From Bacteroidales bacterium (GTDB lineage Bacteria > Bacteroidota > Bacteroidia > Bacteroidales > Paludibacteraceae): a stretch of 64,000 nucleotides of DNA. Where the stretch lies: the NCBI GenBank assembly GCA_022783865.1, contig JALFYY010000024.1, forward strand, positions 1 through 64,000, written 5' to 3'. The notes beneath the pieces are model-generated. The model was not told where the DNA came from. It ran no database searches and was given only the letters and a program-made list of their open reading frames with translations. The position numbers and the translations under genes were made by a program. Below, in pieces: positions 1-9,944 of this stretch (its first letter is position 1; each line of letters opens with the position of its first letter).

Positions 1-548
1 TATCTATTTTCAGTTTAAATTTCCACCGGTATCTTCTTCTGAGAGAGATTGGATATCGTTTTCATGCCGCTTTCGGCTCCCTGATTCCGCTATCCGTTTC
101 CTTTAGGGATCTTTAGGGTGAAGGAAGCCCTGTGGGCTTCCGATAGAGAGCGCGCCGCATAACTCCTATGCGGCGAAAAAGCGAGCCATTCGGGGGGCAT
201 TTCGTGTTGGTGTGCCTTGGCTCGCTGTCAGCGAACGGGAGAACAAAAGGGATAGCATCTGGATAGCGTAGGGATATCCGGCCCAAAGCGAAGCATATTC
301 CGGTCTGTCCGAGGGGTGCGCGAGACCTGCGCGAGGGGTGCCGGAAATTTGCCTGACGGAAGCGACACGAAAAAAGCAGATCGGAAGTAACGGCAAAGAT
401 ACAGCTGTCTGCCGGATTACCATTCCCAAAAGTTCGAGAAGGAAAACGAAAGGAAATGTATTATCTTTCCCAACGCAAAGACGAGCGATATGATATGCCA
501 CCCGGAAACCGGAACAAGCGGAATGCAACAAAAATTCTTGCGTATTGT
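1..548. other. gene-free stretch with short repeats
   Basis: No convincing gene lies before the first promoter. The stretch holds an 8-bp hairpin with a 3-nt loop (123-130 with 134-141), another 8-bp hairpin (153-160 with 168-175), a three-unit 11-bp array at 245-277, and a diverged copy of a dispersed GC-rich repeat at 312-330. A 129-codon open frame on the minus strand at 166-555 crosses these repeats and has no recognisable domain, so I do not call it. Confidence 0.6.
245..277. repeat. 11-bp tandem repeat, 3 units
   Basis: The ggata core recurs at 250, 261 and 272, exactly 11 bp apart. This array belongs to the 11-bp class found in several gaps of this window. Confidence 0.6.
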
Positions 549-578
549 TTTGCAAATCATAAATTATTCGTATCTTTG
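549..578 (+). promoter_or_regulatory. promoter of the DUF349 gene
   Basis: TTTG at 549-552 and TATCTTTG at 571-578 are separated by 18 nt. This fits the Bacteroidetes -33/-7 pattern with slightly short spacing. Transcription would start near 585, about 90 nt before the start codon at 674. Confidence 0.6.
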
Positions 579-673
579 CCCAATCATTCGCTTGCCCAAG
601 AGAATGTGCGGCAGCAAGCTACAGAGCAGTTACCGCAAAACACAATACAAACAAACATTTAACACCTTTGATT

Positions 674-2545
674 ATGGACTCACTTGAAAGCAAGGCACCT
701 CAGGACGTTGAACCAATTCAACCCGAAGTAACTACTACAGAAACAGCAACAGAAGCGACCTCAGAAGCCGCCGTTGCCACAGAACAGAAAACCGCCGCTC
801 CTACCAGAGAAGACATTGTGGAGCGCTTCAAAGCCTTGCTACAAGGGCAAGCGGAGGACATACAGAAGGAGGCTGAGCAACTGAAAACGCAGTTCTACCG
901 TATCTACAAGCAAGAGCAGGAAGAAGCCAAATGCGCCTTGGAAAACGCCAAAGAGCAATTAAGCGACATCAAAGACGAGCTCAAAGAGAGCATTGCCGAA
1001 GAGGTAAACGAACAAACAGCTGAAAACAAGGCGGCTATCGACGAAGTGGAACAGCAATTCAAGGCACTGCTTGCCGCCTATAAGCAAAAGAAAGCGGAAG
1101 CTACAGCCCGCCGTGAGGCTGAAATGGCACAAAACCAACTCCGGAAAGAGAACATCATTGCCCAAATCAAGAGCATGGCGGAAAGCGAAACTGCCGATGT
1201 TTCGGAGCAGCTGCCGCAAGTCAAAGCCTTGCAACAAGAATGGAAAACCATCGGTCCGGTTCCGCCTCAGGCAGCCACATCGTTGTGGAAAGAATATAAT
1301 CTTTATCAAGAGAAGTTCTATGACTTGGTGAAAATCAACAACGAACTCCGCGAATACGACTTCAAGAAGAACCTGGAACTGAAAACCGCTCTTTGCGAAA
1401 AAGCGGAAGCACTGACGGAAAAGCCCGAAGTAGTGGAAGCATTCCGCATGCTGCAACAGTTGCACGACGAATGGGCGAACATAGGTCCGGTTGCACGTGA
1501 CTTGCGCGAAGACTTGTGGAACCGCTTCAAAGAGGCATCCACCATCATCAACAAGAAGCACCAAGCCTACTTCGAGCAACTGCACGAAAAAGAAAAAGAG
1601 AACCTGCAACAAAAGCAAGGCATTATCGAGCAACTCAAAACCATTGACCTCACCACACTTACTACTGCCAAACTCTGGGATACAGCCACTGAAACCGTCA
1701 AGCAACTGCAAGAACAATGGAAGCAGATAGGTTTCGCACCCAAGAAAGTAAATCAAGAGATTTATAACGAATACTTGGCATTGTGCAACCAATTCTACAC
1801 CGCAAAGAACAATTTCTATAAGCAACTCAAAGAAATGCTTGCCGATAATTTGCAGAAGAAACGCGAACTTTTGCAAAAAGCCGAGCAATGGAAAGACAGT
1901 GAAGAATGGGACAAAGCCACCGATGCTCTGGTCAAACTGCAAAAAGAGTGGAAAGAAATCGGTCCGGTGGCACGCAAATATTCCGACGACCTTTGGAAAC
2001 AGTTCACTGCGGCTTGCGACGGTTTCTTCGAACGCAAAAAGGCGACTACGCAAAACAAATTCGCAGAAGAACGCAAGAACCTGGAAAAGAAACGCGAAAT
2101 CTTGAAAGAGATTGAGCAGTTGGCTGTTACCACCAAAAACGAGACAGTTGAAAAGCTCAAAGAACTCATAGCCCGATACAACGCTGTGGGCTTCGTGCCT
2201 TTCAAAGAGAAAGACAAACTCTATAAGCAATTCCGCACGGCTACCGACAAGATTTTCAACCAACTGAACATCGACAGTCGCAATCGCCGTCTTGAAGAGT
2301 TCAGCAAAGAGGTAGAAGAAAAAGACGGCAACGCACTCTTGAACGAGCGTCGCCATCTGGTACGCAAACACGAGAACTTGCAACAGGAAATCAAGACTTC
2401 GGAAAACAATATCCTCTTCTTTACGGGCAGCAGCAACAAATCAAGCCAACTCATCGAGGATATGGAGCGCAACATTGCCAGACAAAAACAGCAACTCAAA
2501 GAACTGGAAGAGCGTATCAATCTGATTGACAGCAAACTCGATTAA
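674..2545 (+). CDS. DUF349 domain protein, coiled-coil
   Basis: This 623-aa protein is highly charged (Glu, Lys, Gln). After an acidic Thr/Ala-rich N-terminus of about 60 residues it consists of long helical coiled coil. At least five DUF349-type units are visible, each with a W-x-x-I/V-G-F/P-V/A-P-like core; examples are EWKTIGPVP, EWANIGPVA, QWKQIGFAP, EWKEIGPVA and RYNAVGFVP. There is no signal peptide or membrane segment, so it is probably cytoplasmic. The ATG at 674 is preferred over a TTG six bases upstream. The biochemical function of DUF349 proteins is not established. The gene lies 11 nt upstream of an ftsE-like gene and is probably co-transcribed with it. The family call is firm; no function is inferred. 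Confidence 0.85.
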   Translation: MDSLESKAPQDVEPIQPEVTTTETATEATSEAAVATEQKTAAPTREDIVERFKALLQGQAEDIQKEAEQLKTQFYRIYKQEQEEAKCALENAKEQLSDIKDELKESIAEEVNEQTAENKAAIDEVEQQFKALLAAYKQKKAEATARREAEMAQNQLRKENIIAQIKSMAESETADVSEQLPQVKALQQEWKTIGPVPPQAATSLWKEYNLYQEKFYDLVKINNELREYDFKKNLELKTALCEKAEALTEKPEVVEAFRMLQQLHDEWANIGPVARDLREDLWNRFKEASTIINKKHQAYFEQLHEKEKENLQQKQGIIEQLKTIDLTTLTTAKLWDTATETVKQLQEQWKQIGFAPKKVNQEIYNEYLALCNQFYTAKNNFYKQLKEMLADNLQKKRELLQKAEQWKDSEEWDKATDALVKLQKEWKEIGPVARKYSDDLWKQFTAACDGFFERKKATTQNKFAEERKNLEKKREILKEIEQLAVTTKNETVEKLKELIARYNAVGFVPFKEKDKLYKQFRTATDKIFNQLNIDSRNRRLEEFSKEVEEKDGNALLNERRHLVRKHENLQQEIKTSENNILFFTGSSNKSSQLIEDMERNIARQKQQLKELEERINLIDSKLD

Positions 2546-2556
2546 CTCCCTTTGCT

Positions 2557-3213
2557 ATGCTTATCGAATATAAAAACGTAGAGATTCATCAAGGCGAAAA
2601 CATCGTACTCAGCGATGTCAACCTCGCTATTGACAAAGGAGAGTTTATCTATCTGTTGGGCAAAGTGGGCTGCGGCAAATCTACACTCATGAAGACATTC
2701 TATGCCGAACTGCCCATTGCACTGGGCGAAGCCTGTGTGCTTGATTACGATATGACCCGCATACGACGCAAGCAAATACCCTATCTGCGCCGGAAAATCG
2801 GCATTGTCTTTCAGGATTTCAAACTGCTGACCGACCGCAGCGTAGAAGATAATCTGCTTTTCGTATTGCGTGCCACAGGTTGGAAAGACAAACGCATAAT
2901 GAGCGGACATATCCACGATATATTGGAGCAAGTGGGTATGGCGAACAAACTATACAAACGCCCTCACGAACTATCAGGAGGAGAGCAACAGCGTGTGGTG
3001 ATTGCCCGTGCCTTGCTCAATTCGCCCGATATCATTCTTGCAGACGAACCGACGGGAAATCTTGACCCTGAAACAGGTAAAGAGATTATGGACTTGCTCT
3101 ATAGTATCCGCCAATCTGGTACTACCGTCATCATGTCCACCCACAACCCTACTTGGGTAGAAAACTACCCCGGCAAATGCCTCCGTTTCAACAACGGAAA
3201 GATTACGGAATAG
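2557..3213 (+). CDS. ftsE: FtsE-type ABC ATPase
   Basis: This 218-aa protein is a single ABC ATP-binding domain. Walker A is GKVGCGKS at residues 35-42, the signature motif is LSGGEQQR, Walker B is ILADEP, and a D-loop and switch His (STHNP) follow. The size and the sequences FQDFKLL and DEPTGNLDP match FtsE, which with the membrane protein FtsX controls cell-wall hydrolysis at division. No ftsX lies next to it here; in this window the gene instead follows the DUF349 gene. An ATPase of a LolD/MacB-type exporter is the main alternative, but the length and motifs favour FtsE. A strong bidirectional hairpin follows the stop codon. Confidence 0.82.
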   Translation: MLIEYKNVEIHQGENIVLSDVNLAIDKGEFIYLLGKVGCGKSTLMKTFYAELPIALGEACVLDYDMTRIRRKQIPYLRRKIGIVFQDFKLLTDRSVEDNLLFVLRATGWKDKRIMSGHIHDILEQVGMANKLYKRPHELSGGEQQRVVIARALLNSPDIILADEPTGNLDPETGKEIMDLLYSIRQSGTTVIMSTHNPTWVENYPGKCLRFNNGKITE

Positions 3214-3237
3214 AACCTGCAAGGATAAGTTATATAT

Positions 3238-3277
3238 AATAAAAGGGGCTTTCTTTCAATAAGAAAACCCCTTTTAT
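3238..3277. terminator. bidirectional terminator between ftsE and sufE
   Basis: AAAAGGGG and a short extension pair with CCCCTTTT across an A/T-rich loop. T-rich ends on both strands suit termination of the two converging transcripts. Confidence 0.85.
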
Positions 3278-3297
3278 GTTAGGCCTTATATTGCACC

Positions 3298-3723
3298 TTA
3301 TTGTTGTTGCTTCGCCTCGAAAGCCAAAGCATAATAGCGCATCTGTTTGAGCATAGCTACCAAACCGTTGCTGCGTGTAGGCGACAAATGCTCTTTTAAG
3401 TTGATACGCTCTACAAAATACAAATCCGACTCCAATATCTCTTTGGACGTATGTCCCGACAATACTTTGATAAGCAAAGCCACTATGCCTTTCACCAATA
3501 TGGCATCGCTGTCGCCTTGATAGACAATCTTTCCGTCTTCCAAATGCGCTGTAAACCACACTTTGCTCTGACAGCCGTCAATTAGGTTCTGTTCTGTTTT
3601 GTCCTCCTCCGGCAATGCAGGCAGTTCATTACCGAAATCTATCAACAATGAGTAACGGTCCATCCAATCGTCCATAGCCGAAAACTCATCTATTATCTCA
3701 TCTTGTATATCATTGATACTCAT
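3298..3723 (-). CDS. sufE: SufE Fe-S assembly sulfur acceptor
   Basis: This 141-aa cytoplasmic protein is a full-length SufE-family member. SufE accepts persulfide sulfur from the cysteine desulfurase SufS and passes it to the SufBCD scaffold. The acceptor Cys is C51 in LIDGCQSKVW, followed by the typical downstream signature SPTRSNGLVAML. The start codon overlaps the end of aroK by 4 nt (ATGA), which implies translational coupling. It is the last gene of the eight-gene minus-strand run that begins with rex. No other suf gene lies in the window. Confidence is high because both the Cys motif and the length match. Confidence 0.93.
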   Translation of the reverse strand: MSINDIQDEIIDEFSAMDDWMDRYSLLIDFGNELPALPEEDKTEQNLIDGCQSKVWFTAHLEDGKIVYQGDSDAILVKGIVALLIKVLSGHTSKEILESDLYFVERINLKEHLSPTRSNGLVAMLKQMRYYALAFEAKQQQ

Positions 3724-4277
3724 AATAGTTCTTTTCTAATCCGTTCATATAAATACTGTGCCAACTCCTCGTCGTCTTCTGCACTCAGTTGTTCTTTCCG
3801 AGAAAGCGGCGCATCTATTACCAAGTCCGCTTGTGCATAAAAAGGTTCCCGTCCTGACATTTGCCAAGCCACAAACTCTTGCAAATCTTTGCCCGATTTG
3901 CCTTGTAGCAATGGGCGGTCTGTACTGTCTGTTTCCAAACGCTGAGCCAAATGTCTGTCCGACCATCGCAGATAAACCGAAGTACCCAGCTCTTTCAGAC
4001 ACTCCATGTTATCCTCCCAACAAGGATAACCTCCGCCTGTTGCATAAATCACTTTCTGAATGGGCAGTTCCGACAATTCTTCCACACAATCTTTCTCCCG
4101 TTTACGGAAAGCCTCCACACCGTATTGGCGTATATATTGGGCAGGAGTCAGACCGTTGATTTCGGCAAAGGCTTCATCCAAGTCAACAAAATGCCAGCCC
4201 AACCGCTCTGCCAGCAACCGTCCGATAGTGGTTTTGCCGGCACCCATATATCCTATCAAATAGATTGGCAATTCCAT
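3720..4277 (-). CDS. aroK: shikimate kinase
   Basis: This 185-aa enzyme phosphorylates shikimate at the 3-OH in the chorismate pathway. The P-loop is GYMGAGKTT at residues 9-17. The shikimate-binding residues appear as DLD at 32-34, Arg58 and GGG at 81-83. The lid carries STDRPLL with its Arg. The start codon shares one base with the stop of the upstream DUF3256-like gene (TAATG), and the 3' end overlaps sufE by 4 nt, so translation is probably coupled through all three genes. The other shikimate gene in the window, aroQ, sits in a different operon near 34.1-34.5 kb. Confidence 0.95.
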   Translation of the reverse strand: MELPIYLIGYMGAGKTTIGRLLAERLGWHFVDLDEAFAEINGLTPAQYIRQYGVEAFRKREKDCVEELSELPIQKVIYATGGGYPCWEDNMECLKELGTSVYLRWSDRHLAQRLETDSTDRPLLQGKSGKDLQEFVAWQMSGREPFYAQADLVIDAPLSRKEQLSAEDDEELAQYLYERIRKELL

Positions 4278-4762
4278 TAGGGTTGGTAATACTTGCGTTC
4301 TTCCTCATCCAAAAGTAGCGGAGTTCTGTCGATATACTGCAACTGCCCGTCTTTTATCACGGCTTCCACAAATGTTGCTTGTATCGGCGGAACAATATTC
4401 CGAAGAAGAGTCCATTGCTTGTCGTAGGCTTTAACCACACTATGACAGATAGGCGCACAGGCCGTTTGTACGAAATAAAGCGTATCGGCATGCAGAAACA
4501 AATCGTACTCTATGCCGTCCACAATCTGCAGCCGCAACAAATCCTCTTTATATTCCAATACAGAGCTCGGTACATCAAACATATTCACAACCGAATCGGT
4601 TGTTCCTGCCTTGGCATATTCCAACAAATAAAGTCGCTGACGGGTATTCAGATACGGGCATAAGTCGTCCGGCATGGTCAGAAACACATCTGCCACCGAT
4701 TGTGCCACACACCCTATAACCGAGCTTAACACTACCAATCCTGTTATGCAAAAACGCTTCAT
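4277..4762 (-). CDS. DUF3256-like exported protein
   Basis: This 161-aa protein has an N-terminal signal sequence. The Cys at residue 18 in SSVIGC may be a lipoprotein cysteine; a simple signal peptide ending at VAQ is the alternative. The mature part opens with VFLTMPDDLCPYLN, which I recognise from the DUF3256 family restricted to Bacteroidetes, whose function is unknown. It would act in the periplasm or at the outer membrane. It lies between ispF (19 nt upstream) and aroK (1-nt overlap) in the rex-porU-sufE run. I infer no function. Confidence 0.75.
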   Translation of the reverse strand: MKRFCITGLVVLSSVIGCVAQSVADVFLTMPDDLCPYLNTRQRLYLLEYAKAGTTDSVVNMFDVPSSVLEYKEDLLRLQIVDGIEYDLFLHADTLYFVQTACAPICHSVVKAYDKQWTLLRNIVPPIQATFVEAVIKDGQLQYIDRTPLLLDEEERKYYQP

Positions 4763-4781
4763 CTGTCTGTCGCCTCTTTCC

Positions 4782-5264
4782 TTATACCTTATATATTAAG
4801 ACCGTTGCATACGCTGCCATACCTTCTTCACGCCCTACAAATCCAAGATGCTCCGTAGTGGTGGCTTTGATGGACACATTATCCGTATCGGTTTGCATCA
4901 CACGGGCTAAACACTCTTGCATTTGCGGTATATAGGGATTGAGTTTGGGTGCCTGGGCACATACCGTACAATCGCAATTGCCCAATTCATATCCTTTCTC
5001 ACGGATAAGCTGCATAGTCTTTTGGAGCAATATCTTGCTGTCTATGCCTTCAAACTCATTGCCTTTGGTATCCGGAAATTGAAAGCCGATATCCCGCAGA
5101 TTGGCAGCACCCAATAGTGCATCGCAAAGGGCATGGATCAACACATCGGCATCAGAATGACCGAGCAAACCCTTCCGGGAAGGAATACAGATTCCCCCTA
5201 ACCACAATGGGCGGTCAGGGGAAAACTGATGTACATCATATCCGAATCCTGTACGGAATTGCAT
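4782..5264 (-). CDS. ispF: MECDP synthase IspF
   Basis: This 160-aa enzyme makes 2-C-methyl-D-erythritol 2,4-cyclodiphosphate in the MEP isoprenoid pathway. The metal ligands D10, H12 and H44 are visible in GYDVH and VLIHAL. The C-terminal signature TTTEHLGFVGREEG is intact. Length is normal for the homotrimeric enzyme. It begins 2 nt after porV stops, so an isoprenoid gene is embedded in a T9SS operon. ispE, another gene of the same pathway, diverges from rex at 11.5 kb. Confidence 0.96.
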   Translation of the reverse strand: MQFRTGFGYDVHQFSPDRPLWLGGICIPSRKGLLGHSDADVLIHALCDALLGAANLRDIGFQFPDTKGNEFEGIDSKILLQKTMQLIREKGYELGNCDCTVCAQAPKLNPYIPQMQECLARVMQTDTDNVSIKATTTEHLGFVGREEGMAAYATVLIYKV

Positions 5265-5266
5265 AT

Positions 5267-6451
5267 TTATTTCTTTACCAAGTCTTTGATACCTGCCAAA
5301 TCGAATGCCAAAGTAAAACGCAAAGTCTGGTCAAGCGGGTTCGTTGGCGAAGTAGCGATTACGTATGCTGCATCCAAAGAGAAGATACTGAGTTGGAAAC
5401 CGGCACCCACAGTTACATAACGGCGATTGCCTTTCCACTTGTTCTCATGCGAATAACCTACACGGGCAAAGAACTGACGGTTGTAAGAGTATTCCAAACC
5501 GACACCGAATTGCCATTCTTGCATTTCTTCCTTGAAACCACCGGGAGCATCTGCAAACGACATCCACCAGCCTCTTGCCCAAGATATATTCGAATACCAA
5601 TCGGCCAACTCCTGACCGGTCAACGTATTGCCCTCTTCATCCACTGCAAATTTCGAATTGCGCGTAGGAACAAGCAGTTTGTTTACGTCCACATTGAACG
5701 ACAAACGGTTGAAATCGTCAAACGGCAATTCATAGCTTGCACCCAAACGAAGATTGGCAGGAATAAAGTTCTGCGTCCTCTTATCGTCGTATGAGATCTT
5801 TCCGCCTAAGTTCGATATATTCAAACCAAAAGCGAAATAGCTCTCACCCATTGATATTTGGATAGGCAGACGATAGTACAACGATACATCGGCAGCCATG
5901 GTCCAACCCGGATGCATTTCTGCAGCAGAACCCATAGTAGAAGAATTGGCACCGTTGTTCAAGTCGCTATACATAAAGCGGAGTGCAACTGCCATACTCA
6001 AGTGGTCGATCAACTTACGGGAATAAGCCACGTCCAATGCCCATTCGTTAGGTTTTGCATCTTGCAAGAACGTACCGTTCAAATCGGTCAGTGCCACATT
6101 ACCCAACGAAAAATAGGTAAACGACATAGAGATAGCCTGCAAATCGTCCCATTTATAGTAACCTGCCAAATAAGCCAAGTCAATATCTTTCACCAACTTG
6201 CGCAACCATGGTGTATAGTTGGCAGTGATACCGCCGTGACTTTCCATAAATGCATACTTGGCTGGATTCCAGTGTTGCGAATTCAAATCCGGAGTAGTGG
6301 CTGCACCTACATCACCCAAACCGCCTGCATGTGCATCCGGTGCAATACTAAGCGAAGGCATAGCCGTAATAATCGGGTTCATTGTTTCTTGTGCCACCGC
6401 CGATACTGTCATCGTCATAACGGCTAAGAAGCCTAAAAATACTTTTTTCAT
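5267..6451 (-). CDS. porV: T9SS outer-membrane protein PorV (LptO)
   Basis: This protein of about 394 aa has a cleavable signal peptide ending at AVAQ and then a predicted beta-barrel. The N-terminal part (SLSIAPDAHAGGLGDVGAA and a nearby HWNPAKYAF) is characteristic of PorV/PorQ-type barrels of the FadL superfamily. PorV escorts T9SS cargo to the PorU sortase at the outer membrane. The immediate upstream neighbour is porU, the same pairing as in Porphyromonas gingivalis, and this makes PorV more likely than PorQ. ATG at 6451 is chosen because MKK begins a normal signal peptide; an in-frame ATG at 6460 is possible. A 90-nt gap with no obvious promoter separates it from porU. Confidence 0.9.
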   Translation of the reverse strand: MKKVFLGFLAVMTMTVSAVAQETMNPIITAMPSLSIAPDAHAGGLGDVGAATTPDLNSQHWNPAKYAFMESHGGITANYTPWLRKLVKDIDLAYLAGYYKWDDLQAISMSFTYFSLGNVALTDLNGTFLQDAKPNEWALDVAYSRKLIDHLSMAVALRFMYSDLNNGANSSTMGSAAEMHPGWTMAADVSLYYRLPIQISMGESYFAFGLNISNLGGKISYDDKRTQNFIPANLRLGASYELPFDDFNRLSFNVDVNKLLVPTRNSKFAVDEEGNTLTGQELADWYSNISWARGWWMSFADAPGGFKEEMQEWQFGVGLEYSYNRQFFARVGYSHENKWKGNRRYVTVGAGFQLSIFSLDAAYVIATSPTNPLDQTLRFTLAFDLAGIKDLVKK

Positions 6452-6551
6452 CTTTATCATTTAATTTATATTATTAATATTCAATAGTTTGTTTATTGCA
6501 TTTCAATTATTCAGAAAGATTCCTCATAGGCAATATACGTCTTTTATTAAG

Positions 6552-9500
6552 TTAAAGTATTATTATTTTTCCTGTTTTCGAACTATATGTACTGTCAATT
6601 GTCTTTATTTGCACCTTATATAAATATATACCAGGTTGCATATTCGTTTCAGCCGTATTCCAATTGATACGGTCTGCCCCAGCCTGTTCATATTTCCACA
6701 CCAAGCGGCCTGCCATATCATACACCAATACTTCGGTTTGCAAAGTAGCATCAGGTTTGTCGTGCTGTATCATCAAAGTGATAGTGCCGTTCTGTCGGGC
6801 AGGATTGGGATAAGTCATCACAGAGAATATCTGTGGTTGCAGACCTTTTACCACTTCAAAACTGAGTGTTTCCGTCGTACTATTGTTCAACAAATCCCAT
6901 GCGCGGAACGAAAGCGTATGCTGGCCTTCTGCCAATTCCGAAAACAAATACGACACTTGTCCGCTCTGATAACTGTTGGCTGTTGCCGTAAAATAATCAT
7001 TCAGCACATACGATTGCTTCACATCGTTATCCACTATCAACAGCAAATCATGCCCGATGCCGTTGCCTACTGTATTGATACCGTGTTCATCAGTTATCTC
7101 TGCATAAAAATGCGGTGTCTCATGTGTTTTGTCACCACTTCTGAATGCCGGATTATTCAAATACAAATGCACATCCGGACCTATCGTATCATCAATCACC
7201 ACTATGCTGCTGCCACCCACTACAAACGACTCATCGTGCCCGATTGCCTCTTCTTTTGTTTCCTCATCGTAAGCATAGCCAACCATACGTCCCTTGCCAT
7301 AGTTGTATTTGATATCCTTCGGCACCATAAAGTTGAGTGAGAAACGTCCGTCTCGTACTTCCGCCTCACCGTTAAAGAGTATATTCGGATAGTCTAAATA
7401 CTTGACTGTTTTTTTCATTGCTTCCTCCAACTCATCATTGTCCAATGTAGTCTGTGTCTGTATTTTATCCAATACGCTCACCTGCACAACGCCGTTAAAG
7501 TCCTCTACCTGCTTGCCTTCCAACGTTTGCACTACGCCTTCGATTGTAGCAGTGGAAAGCGCACTCAATGTATCAGAAGTCATCTTCATACTGAGTTCAT
7601 AGTCTGTCGGATAATGCAGCCGTATAGCCGGATCGCCAAGTAATACATACGCCAATTTGTTCTCATCAGACAGCATCTTGTTCTTTGCAGTACGGACGGC
7701 ATCACCCACACGCATCGAATAGGAACAGGCATTCTTATGTTCAAACAACGCATCGCAGAAATTCCTGTTGAGCATACTGTTCTGTGTGGCAAATACCGTT
7801 CTGCATGCAGCAAATACACCCAACGCACCGCCATTCGGATTCAATACCGCTGTCTCACCGGCAGATACTTCCTGCGAATCGAATTTTGAGAAATTGCAAG
7901 TCGCCAGCATCCACAATCCTAAATTCCGATTGCTCATCTCCCGTACCTCTTTGGCAGTAATCATTTGCTCACTGCTGATATTGTTGTAACCCGCATGACC
8001 GCAATAGTCAAAGAACAGCACACCGTTATGCAACAGATTGTCCAACTTGTTCTTGGCTATCGGATAGCTCTCGCCCGACGCATTCTTCTCCTGCTGATAA
8101 GCATCAATATAAATCTTGTTCACCACAAACGACGGATTCTTCTGCCTTACCGCTTCTGCAGCCAAATCTGCAGCAGATGTATGCAAACCGCCATCGCCGT
8201 CATCTGCAAGAAAACACAATTGCGTTTTCCACTTTCCATAAGTCGGGTCAGAGATATAACGTATCAGTTTCCTCACCACTTGCTCTGCTTCTTCTAATGT
8301 TGTTACAGGCAGTCTTCCTACACTGATATCCATCGAAGCCGACGTGTCGGTTTTTCCTTCAATGTCTTCCAAATAAGTGAAATAATCATCGGTTGCGTAT
8401 GCTTTCACCTCCGAAATAGAGTACCGGGCCTGATAAGTAAGGAGTATATTCTTGCCCGAAGTAGTGAGCAATTTTCTGTTGTCGAACGTACCGTCACCCA
8501 TCAAGAGCAAATAGCGGGGTAATTGCTGTTCACCCGACGATTGCAAAGCCCTGTCGTAAAGCATCTTCATCAACCACCGGTAAGCAGTGGCATCCGGCGT
8601 TCCCGACGAAAACTCATTATATACTTGCTCAGCTGTCACTACAGCCGTTGTCAAACCGTCATAAGTTTCATGTGCTTGTGCCAAAGAACGTGATGCAGAA
8701 AGAAATTCAGCCGGAGTAATAATCACATAATCCACATTCTGCAATGCATGCAGATTCTGATTCGCAATCCTACCCATTATCACGGGCGTCTTATATGCAC
8801 AACGCGACGGATTCAGTACCAACAATGTCTGTACATCTTCTTCATTATCTGCCAAAAAGCGCAATTCACCGTTATTTAGTTCCGCCGGAACACTGTAAAT
8901 ACTGTCCAAATCCGTGATATTCCACACCTGCGTTTCCTCTGTTGCACCTGTTACCCGATAGAGTTCCTGCCCCGTTTTGTTAAAATATGCTGCATTGCGC
9001 ACCTCCAAATAGTGCGATGTGAGCGACAATGCCGCTTCGTATGTCAACTCCACATAATTCAGATAGCATTCTGCCACAATTGTCGGAACGCTATAAGTCA
9101 TACTGATAGCCTGCCGGTTACCGGCAACAGGCATGAACTCACTGTTCAGTTCACCTTCTTCAGCAATCACATAGTGCGTTGATTCGTTTTTGGCTTTTAT
9201 CACCATTGTTTCGGTAGTATTGCCCAAACTTACACGCAGTTGGGATATAGCTGTTGCCGTTGATGCGGCATTCACAACGCAACGAACCGGCCGGGTTGCA
9301 ATGATATTCGGACAATCGAACGACAATTGCAAAGTGGGATTATCCCTGTCCAATTTCTCTCCATACCATTCTCTTCCGCCACCGTCTTTGCCGCTGTTCC
9401 TGTCTATCAGATTCACCGTTTCCTCTTCGTGCAACAGAGGGCACGAATAAGTCGTCAATTCCGGATAAGTACCGGCAGCTATCTTTTCCCGTTTGGTCTC

Positions 9501-9944
9501 TAAGAGCAATTGTTCCCCGGCATTATCGCTCACAAAATAGTAGCCATACTGCGAATACGTATTCATCGTATGTTTGAACCGGCTCCCAGTATATTCCCAC
9601 GAAACAGGTCCTTGCGCATAAAACGCAATATAGTCGCCCGCACCGAAAACATTGTCATTTCCCTTGTGCATATATATCGGCACCGAAGGCAAATCATCAA
9701 TTTTCCTACGCATAAAGTCTTGCGAAAGCATCGCACCGCCATATCCTAATATCCTTACATGCTGCGGATTAAGCCCCATCGACTGGATTTCCTCGTACGT
9801 CAAGCGATAGATACCCGATTCCGACACACGTATCTTCACAAAATTGCCGTTTGCCAACACCGACTGCGCTGTATATTCGTGCGCACAAACGCTGACGCTT
9901 GCGAGCATACATATTGCTAACACTATGTTCTTCAATCGGTTCAT
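6552..9944 (-). CDS. porU: T9SS C-terminal signal peptidase/sortase PorU
   Basis: This 1,130-aa gingipain-family (C25) cysteine protease removes the C-terminal domain of T9SS cargo and attaches the cargo to the surface. The signal peptide ends near residue 21. An N-terminal beta domain with IRVSESGIYRLTYEEIQSMG is typical of the family. The catalytic pair appears as His650 in DYCGHAG and Cys683 in LATCNFSKFD. The C-terminus (PNPARQNGTITL, with PGIYLYKV further on) is itself T9SS-CTD-like, as in known PorU. The gene overlaps the upstream FAH-like gene by 4 nt and precedes porV. Full length and both catalytic residues are present, so it should be active. Confidence 0.94.
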   Translation of the reverse strand: MNRLKNIVLAICMLASVSVCAHEYTAQSVLANGNFVKIRVSESGIYRLTYEEIQSMGLNPQHVRILGYGGAMLSQDFMRRKIDDLPSVPIYMHKGNDNVFGAGDYIAFYAQGPVSWEYTGSRFKHTMNTYSQYGYYFVSDNAGEQLLLETKREKIAAGTYPELTTYSCPLLHEEETVNLIDRNSGKDGGGREWYGEKLDRDNPTLQLSFDCPNIIATRPVRCVVNAASTATAISQLRVSLGNTTETMVIKAKNESTHYVIAEEGELNSEFMPVAGNRQAISMTYSVPTIVAECYLNYVELTYEAALSLTSHYLEVRNAAYFNKTGQELYRVTGATEETQVWNITDLDSIYSVPAELNNGELRFLADNEEDVQTLLVLNPSRCAYKTPVIMGRIANQNLHALQNVDYVIITPAEFLSASRSLAQAHETYDGLTTAVVTAEQVYNEFSSGTPDATAYRWLMKMLYDRALQSSGEQQLPRYLLLMGDGTFDNRKLLTTSGKNILLTYQARYSISEVKAYATDDYFTYLEDIEGKTDTSASMDISVGRLPVTTLEEAEQVVRKLIRYISDPTYGKWKTQLCFLADDGDGGLHTSAADLAAEAVRQKNPSFVVNKIYIDAYQQEKNASGESYPIAKNKLDNLLHNGVLFFDYCGHAGYNNISSEQMITAKEVREMSNRNLGLWMLATCNFSKFDSQEVSAGETAVLNPNGGALGVFAACRTVFATQNSMLNRNFCDALFEHKNACSYSMRVGDAVRTAKNKMLSDENKLAYVLLGDPAIRLHYPTDYELSMKMTSDTLSALSTATIEGVVQTLEGKQVEDFNGVVQVSVLDKIQTQTTLDNDELEEAMKKTVKYLDYPNILFNGEAEVRDGRFSLNFMVPKDIKYNYGKGRMVGYAYDEETKEEAIGHDESFVVGGSSIVVIDDTIGPDVHLYLNNPAFRSGDKTHETPHFYAEITDEHGINTVGNGIGHDLLLIVDNDVKQSYVLNDYFTATANSYQSGQVSYLFSELAEGQHTLSFRAWDLLNNSTTETLSFEVVKGLQPQIFSVMTYPNPARQNGTITLMIQHDKPDATLQTEVLVYDMAGRLVWKYEQAGADRINWNTAETNMQPGIYLYKVQIKTIDSTYSSKTGKIIIL

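Noticed and set aside
166..555. 129-codon minus-strand open frame
   Set aside because: It crosses short repeats and hairpins, has no recognisable domain, signal or promoter, and its composition looks non-coding.
456..673. Short plus-strand open frames before the DUF349 gene
   Set aside because: They overlap the DUF349 promoter and encode low-information peptides.
959..2383. Long minus-strand open frame of 474 codons within the DUF349 gene
   Set aside because: It is antisense to a strongly supported coiled-coil gene; the Phe/Leu-rich product is the mirror of Glu/Lys codons.
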